DNA of 25,563 bases, from the NCBI GenBank assembly GCA_050743365.1, contig JBOGFI010000244.1:1-25563 (forward strand). The letters run 5' to 3'. Below the pieces are notes generated by a model that saw nothing but the letters and a program-made list of their open reading frames with translations, did not search any database and was not told the origin of the DNA. The translations under genes and the position numbers were made by a program. Positions 22,347 through 25,563 of this stretch are shown in pieces (positions within the stretch are counted from its first letter, which is position 1; each line of letters begins with the position of its first letter). Source of the stretch: JBOGFI01 sp050743365. GTDB lineage: Bacteria; Actinomycetota; Acidimicrobiia; IMCC26256; JACDBD01.

Positions 22347-23291
22347 TCAGGCCGGGGCGAGCACCCCGCCGCGGGCCTTCGCGCGCTCGTCGATACCGGC
22401 CTCGGTCCGCTCGAACAGCCCGAGGTGGAACGACACCACCGCCGCCCACACAGCCGTGGCCCCGGCGATGTGGATCCCCACGAGCAGCGCGGGGATGTCG
22501 TTGAAGTACTGCGCGTACCCGACGGCGGCCTGGGCGACGAGCACGGCCAACAGCACCCCCACGCGCTGTTGCACCGCGACCGGGGCGCGCTCGCGTCGCA
22601 CGACCCACAGCGTCACGAGCACGAGCGCGAGGAACACCATCACCGCGGTGCCGTGCACGCGCGCGACGTCGGGGATGTAGAGGTCGAGGCGCTCCACCGC
22701 GTCCTCGGGACCGCCGCCGCTGTGTGGCCCGGCGCCGGTGACGACCGTGCCCGACACGACCACCACGGCCGCGGCCGTGAGGAGCACCCGGCTCAGGCGC
22801 GTCACCACGGGTGGCACGGCGGGGCCGGGCGCCGTGTCCGGCTGCCCGGCGCGGCGATGGAGCACGAGGGCGTTGGTCAGCAGCACGAGCGACAGCAGGA
22901 AGTGCGCCATGACGAACGGCGGCTCCAGATGGAACAGCACGGTGAGGCCGCCGAGCACCGCCTGGGCGACGACCCCGGCCACCAGGCCGAGCGACAGCCA
23001 CACCAGGTCACGGCGGCGGGGCACACGCAGCAGCGAGCCGAGCACGGCCAGGACCACTGCGACCGACACGAGCCCGGTGAAGGTGCGGTTGAGGAACTCG
23101 ATCATGGCGTTGGCGTCGCTCGCCTCCCGGGGCGCGATCCGACCGGGAGAGCAGTTGGGCCAGTCGGGGCAGCCCAGGCCCGAGTCGGTCAGGCGCACCG
23201 CGCCGCCCGTCACGATGATCACCGCCAACATGAGCGCGGCGAAGAGCGTGATCCGCCGGTATGCACGCGGGCTCAGCTGGGGCAGGCGCAT
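22347..23291 (-). CDS. ctaA: Heme A synthase (COX15/CtaA)
   Basis: The protein has 314 residues with eight predicted membrane helices in two similar halves; it oxidises the C8 methyl of heme O to the formyl of heme A. The outer-loop Cys pair is C41-x5-C47 in GCPDWPNC. Likely heme ligands are H130 (FVMAHFLLS) in the first half and H213 (ARVHGTAVM) and H274 (VGIHIAGATAVW) in the second. The position of the first ligand His reads E65-F-L-N68-R, so Asn replaces His; I recall this in actinobacterial CtaA. ATG 23291 has TACCAT 9 nt upstream. It works after CtaB (99-992). Confidence 0.93.
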   Translation of the reverse strand: MRLPQLSPRAYRRITLFAALMLAVIIVTGGAVRLTDSGLGCPDWPNCSPGRIAPREASDANAMIEFLNRTFTGLVSVAVVLAVLGSLLRVPRRRDLVWLSLGLVAGVVAQAVLGGLTVLFHLEPPFVMAHFLLSLVLLTNALVLHRRAGQPDTAPGPAVPPVVTRLSRVLLTAAAVVVVSGTVVTGAGPHSGGGPEDAVERLDLYIPDVARVHGTAVMVFLALVLVTLWVVRRERAPVAVQQRVGVLLAVLVAQAAVGYAQYFNDIPALLVGIHIAGATAVWAAVVSFHLGLFERTEAGIDERAKARGGVLAPA

Positions 23292-23300
23292 GCTCCGCGC

Positions 23301-23306
23301 ATGGTA
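23301..23306 (-). promoter_or_regulatory. -10 element of ctaA (TACCAT)
   Basis: TACCAT on the minus strand ends 9 nt before ATG 23291. It is the same hexamer as for crtE. Confidence 0.5.
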
Positions 23307-23347
23307 AGCGAGCCGTCGCGCCGGGGGCCGATCGACCATCCGACCAG

Positions 23348-23353
23348 TAACCT
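23348..23353 (+). promoter_or_regulatory. Possible -10 element of capA-like gene (TAACCT)
   Basis: TAACCT is the best TANNNT hexamer before GTG 23412 and would leave a leader of roughly 50 nt. No clear Shine-Dalgarno site follows, so this is tentative. Confidence 0.25.
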
Positions 23354-23411
23354 TCGCCCTCGTACGCCGCCCGACGACGAGCTCCCTGCAAGTCGCGCCG
23401 AGCAACGCGCC

Positions 23412-24570
23412 GTGAGACGGGCACGATGCCGGCGCCGCTTCGCACGACGCTCGCTGCTCGCGCTCCCGCTGTCGGCGCTGCTCGTCGGCGGGACCGTCGC
23501 CGCCGGCGCTCTGCTCCGGGAGGACGGTCCCCGGGCGCGCGTCGAGGCCCGCCCGACGCGCACGGCGACACGGCCGACGACGGCGGCCTCCACCCTCCCG
23601 CCGACCACCACGACGCTCCGCGACCCGCGCCGCGGGAACGGGCAGCCGGTGACGCTCGCCTTCGGGGGCGACGTGCACTTCGAGGGTGGCCTACGGGGCA
23701 AGCTGCGGGCCGACCCCCAGGGGGTCCTGGCGCCCATAGCCCCCGTCCTGGCGGCGGCGGACGTGGCGGTCGTGAACCTCGAGACCGCGATCACCGAGCG
23801 GGGAGCACCGCAGCTCAAGGAGTTCACCTTCCGCACCTCGCCCATCGCGCTCGCGGCCCTCGCCGCCGCCGGGGTCGACGCGGTGTCGATGGCCAACAAC
23901 CACGCCCTCGACTACGGGCCCGACGGGCTCGCCGACTCGTTGGCCGCCAAAGCGGCGACGCCCTCGCCCGCCGTCATCGGGATCGGCGCCAGCGCCGCCG
24001 AGGCCTTCACCCCGTGGCGCCTCGACGTGAAGGGGCAACGGGTCTCGGTGATCGCCGCCACCCAGGTGCTCGAGCGCAACCTCGTCGCGAGCTGGAGCGC
24101 GACCGACACCCAGGGCGGGCTCGCCGCCGCCAAGGAGGTCGACCGGCTGCTCGCGGCGGTGCAGGCGGCCCGTCTCGACTCGGACACGGTCGTCGTCTTC
24201 GTCCACTGGGGCACCGAGGGCGAGACCTGCCCGTCCGAGGCGCAGCGCGTGCTCGGCCAGCAGCTCGTCGACGCCGGCGCCGACCTCGTCGTCGGGAGCC
24301 ACGCCCATCGCCTCCAGGGCGCGGGACGCCTGGGCACCGCCTTCGTCGGCTACCGGGCTCGGCAACTTCGTTTGGTACAACGAGAGCGGGCCGGCGGGAG
24401 TCAGCGGCGTGCTCCAGGTCACCGCCACCGGCCGCGACGTCGACGCCTACTCGTGGGCACCGGCCCGGATCCGCGGCGGGGTCCCCCAGCCGCTGTCCCC
24501 GGGGCCGGCCGCCGACCAGGCGATCGCCGCCTGGGACGGCCTGCGCGGCTGCACCGGGCTGGCGCCCTAA
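23412..24570 (+). pseudogene. CapA/PgsA-type metallophosphatase gene with a single-base frameshift
   Basis: A basic N-terminus, one signal-anchor helix (LLALPLSALLVGGTVAAGALL) and a Thr-rich linker lead to a CapA domain: LAFGGDVHFEG, VVNLETAITERG, SMANNHALDYG, VVFVHWGTEGETCPSE and VVGSHAHRLQG, in the order of calcineurin-like CapA proteins. At Y314 (codon 24351-24353) the frame breaks. An extra C at about 24353-24354 turns the conserved YGLGNFVWYNE into nonsense, while the +1 frame from 24355 reads it correctly on to TAA 24568-24570. Corrected length is 385 residues; uncorrected, the frame runs to 24743 (443 residues). It may be a true mutation or a sequencing error. GTG 23412 is the likely start; ATG 23301 is in frame but overlaps the ctaA promoter. 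Confidence 0.85.
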
Positions 24571-24613
24571 CTCCTGGTCGCGCGCCCTCACGCCGGTCGA
24601 GGGCACCTCTGAG

Positions 24614-24619
24614 TAGCGT
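24614..24619 (+). promoter_or_regulatory. -10 element of last hydrolase gene (TAGCGT), leaderless
   Basis: TAGCGT ends 6 nt before ATG 24626, the spacing expected for a leaderless mRNA. Confidence 0.55.
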
Positions 24620-24625
24620 CAAGCC

Positions 24626-25510
24626 ATGCACTACGACGAGTTCGCGCTGTTCCACGAGAACGCCGAGGAGGCCGCGCTGTCCTGGCGCGGTTCCCCGGCC
24701 GTGCGGCGGGAGCAGATCGAGGTGGCGCCGGGCCGGCACGTGAGCTCGCTCGTATGGGGCACGACCGAGCCGGAGCTCGTGCTCCTGCACGGCGGCGCGC
24801 AGAACGCGCACACCTGGGACACGGTGGCGCTCGCGCTCGACCGTCCATTGGTCGCGGTCGACCTGCCCGGCCACGGCCACTCGGACCACCGCGACGACGG
24901 GCCCTTCGGTCCGGTGCAGAACGCGACCGACGTCGCGGCGGTCGTGCCCGCGCTGGCGCCCGCGGCTCGGATGGTCGTGGGGATGTCGCTCGGCGGCCTC
25001 ACCGCCATCGCGCTGGCCGCTCGCCATCCCGACCTCGTGCGCAGGCTCGTCCTCGTCGATGTCACCCCCGGCGTCGACCGCGACAAGGCCGCGCCCATCG
25101 CCGCGTTCATCGCCGGCCCCGAGAGCTTCGAGAGCTTCGACGAGATCCTGGCGCGCACGATCGAGTTCAACCCGACCCGCACGGTGTCCTCCCTCCGGCG
25201 CGGCGTGCTGCACAACGCCGTGGAACGAGACGACGGGCGTTGGGTGTGGCGCTATCAGCGGCCCCGCCTGGCCGAGACCGCCGACATGCCCGACTTCGGC
25301 AGGCTGTGGGACGACGTGTCGACGATCACCGTGCCGCTGATGCTGGTGCGCGGCCGCGAGTCGGGCGTGGTGAGCGACGAGGACGTCGCCGAGCTGCGGC
25401 GCCGCCGGCCCGACGCACGCGTCGAGGTCGTCGACGACGCCGGGCACAGCGTGCAGGGCGACCAGCCGGTGGAGCTCGCCCGGCTCCTCGAGCGGTTCCT
25501 GGAAAGCTGA
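24626..25510 (+). CDS. Alpha/beta hydrolase (serine type)
   Basis: The protein has 294 residues with no signal peptide. Oxyanion motif LLHGGAQNAHTW (53-64), PGHGHSD, nucleophile elbow VGMSLGG with Ser121, and catalytic His274 in DDAGHSVQGDQP; the acid is probably in the segment after LMLVRGRESGVVSDED. This is the common esterase/C-C hydrolase/thioesterase fold; the substrate cannot be told. It differs from the Asp-type enzyme at 13719-14555. Its N-terminus holds about 45 residues before the core fold. The original frame of the broken capA gene would run over its first 118 bases. Confidence 0.88.
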   Translation: MHYDEFALFHENAEEAALSWRGSPAVRREQIEVAPGRHVSSLVWGTTEPELVLLHGGAQNAHTWDTVALALDRPLVAVDLPGHGHSDHRDDGPFGPVQNATDVAAVVPALAPAARMVVGMSLGGLTAIALAARHPDLVRRLVLVDVTPGVDRDKAAPIAAFIAGPESFESFDEILARTIEFNPTRTVSSLRRGVLHNAVERDDGRWVWRYQRPRLAETADMPDFGRLWDDVSTITVPLMLVRGRESGVVSDEDVAELRRRRPDARVEVVDDAGHSVQGDQPVELARLLERFLES

Positions 25511-25521
25511 GGTGAGCGCCC

Positions 25522-25544
25522 GCGGCGCAGGTACCCTGCGCCGC
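25522..25544. terminator. 10-bp hairpin after the last hydrolase gene
   Basis: GCGGCGCAGG (25522-25531) pairs exactly with CCTGCGCCGC (25535-25544) around a TAC loop, 11 bp after the stop codon. A stable stem without a T-run is typical of GC-rich actinobacterial terminators. The loop and right arm also spell TACCCT (25532-25537), which could be the -10 of a gene beyond the window, so its role is undecided. Confidence 0.5.
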
Positions 25545-25563
25545 AGCGAGCGAGGCAGTAGAG

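Noticed and set aside
24351..24357. Programmed ribosomal frameshift in the capA-like gene
   Set aside because: The sequence TACCGGG has no slippery heptamer and no stop codon or obvious stimulatory structure follows; mutation or sequencing error is simpler.

Overview
The window is a gene-dense stretch of high-GC chromosomal DNA, about 70 percent G+C by eye. It holds 28 protein genes and no gene-free stretch over 300 bases. I see no RNA genes, insertion sequences, phage genes or CRISPR arrays. It most likely comes from an actinobacterium, possibly Acidimicrobiia or a related uncultured lineage. The reasons are the heterodimeric lycopene cyclase CrtYc/CrtYd, a CtaA with an actinobacterial-style first half, an FxsA protein, a conserved actinobacterial-looking unknown protein, many GTG and TTG starts, and -10 hexamers placed almost directly on start codons. 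The class-level assignment is an inference.

Layout. 1-1569: heme O synthase ctaB and an overlapping TlpA-type thioredoxin. 1589-3246 (minus): ABC-2 permease and ATPase. 3310-4449 (plus): crtYc, crtYd and crtZ, converging on crtB, crtI and crtE at 4446-7856 (minus). Together these predict GGPP, then phytoene, lycopene, beta-carotene and zeaxanthin. 7921-10367 (plus): SCP2-type lipid carrier, acyl-CoA dehydrogenase and an unknown conserved protein. 10393-14555 (minus): FxsA, RmuC, a membrane-anchored PQQ-type beta-propeller and an Asp-nucleophile alpha/beta hydrolase. 14663-16117 (plus): a Tat-type amidohydrolase, divergent from the hydrolase across a perfect 19-bp operator-like palindrome. 16200-18627 (minus): a coupled methyltransferase, SDR and 5'-3' exonuclease run. 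18689-22313 (minus): stand-alone NuoF-like flavo-FeS protein, SRPBCC protein and a DrrAB-like ABC pair, followed in the same direction by heme A synthase ctaA (22347-23291). 23412-24570 (plus): a CapA-family gene broken by one extra base. 24626-25510 (plus): an alpha/beta hydrolase.

How the genes relate. CtaB makes heme O and CtaA converts it to heme A for cytochrome aa3 oxidase, and the TlpA-like protein fits redox work in cytochrome maturation. Each heme A gene lies next to a two-gene ABC-2 exporter, so the window is bracketed by two similar modules about 20 kb apart. The carotenoid genes form two half-operons that meet tail to tail with interlocked stop codons. The central and right parts are mostly housekeeping or catabolic genes of unclear connection.

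The strongest regulatory pattern is that 14 operon-leading genes have a -10-like hexamer (A at position 2, T at position 6; mostly TANNNT) ending 6-10 nt before the start codon, suggesting leaderless or nearly leaderless mRNAs. Internal operon genes instead use 1-4 nt overlaps or Shine-Dalgarno sites. I do not see a clearly new multi-gene system. The best items to follow up are the palindromes, the solo NuoF operon, the capA frameshift and the unknown gene at 9573.
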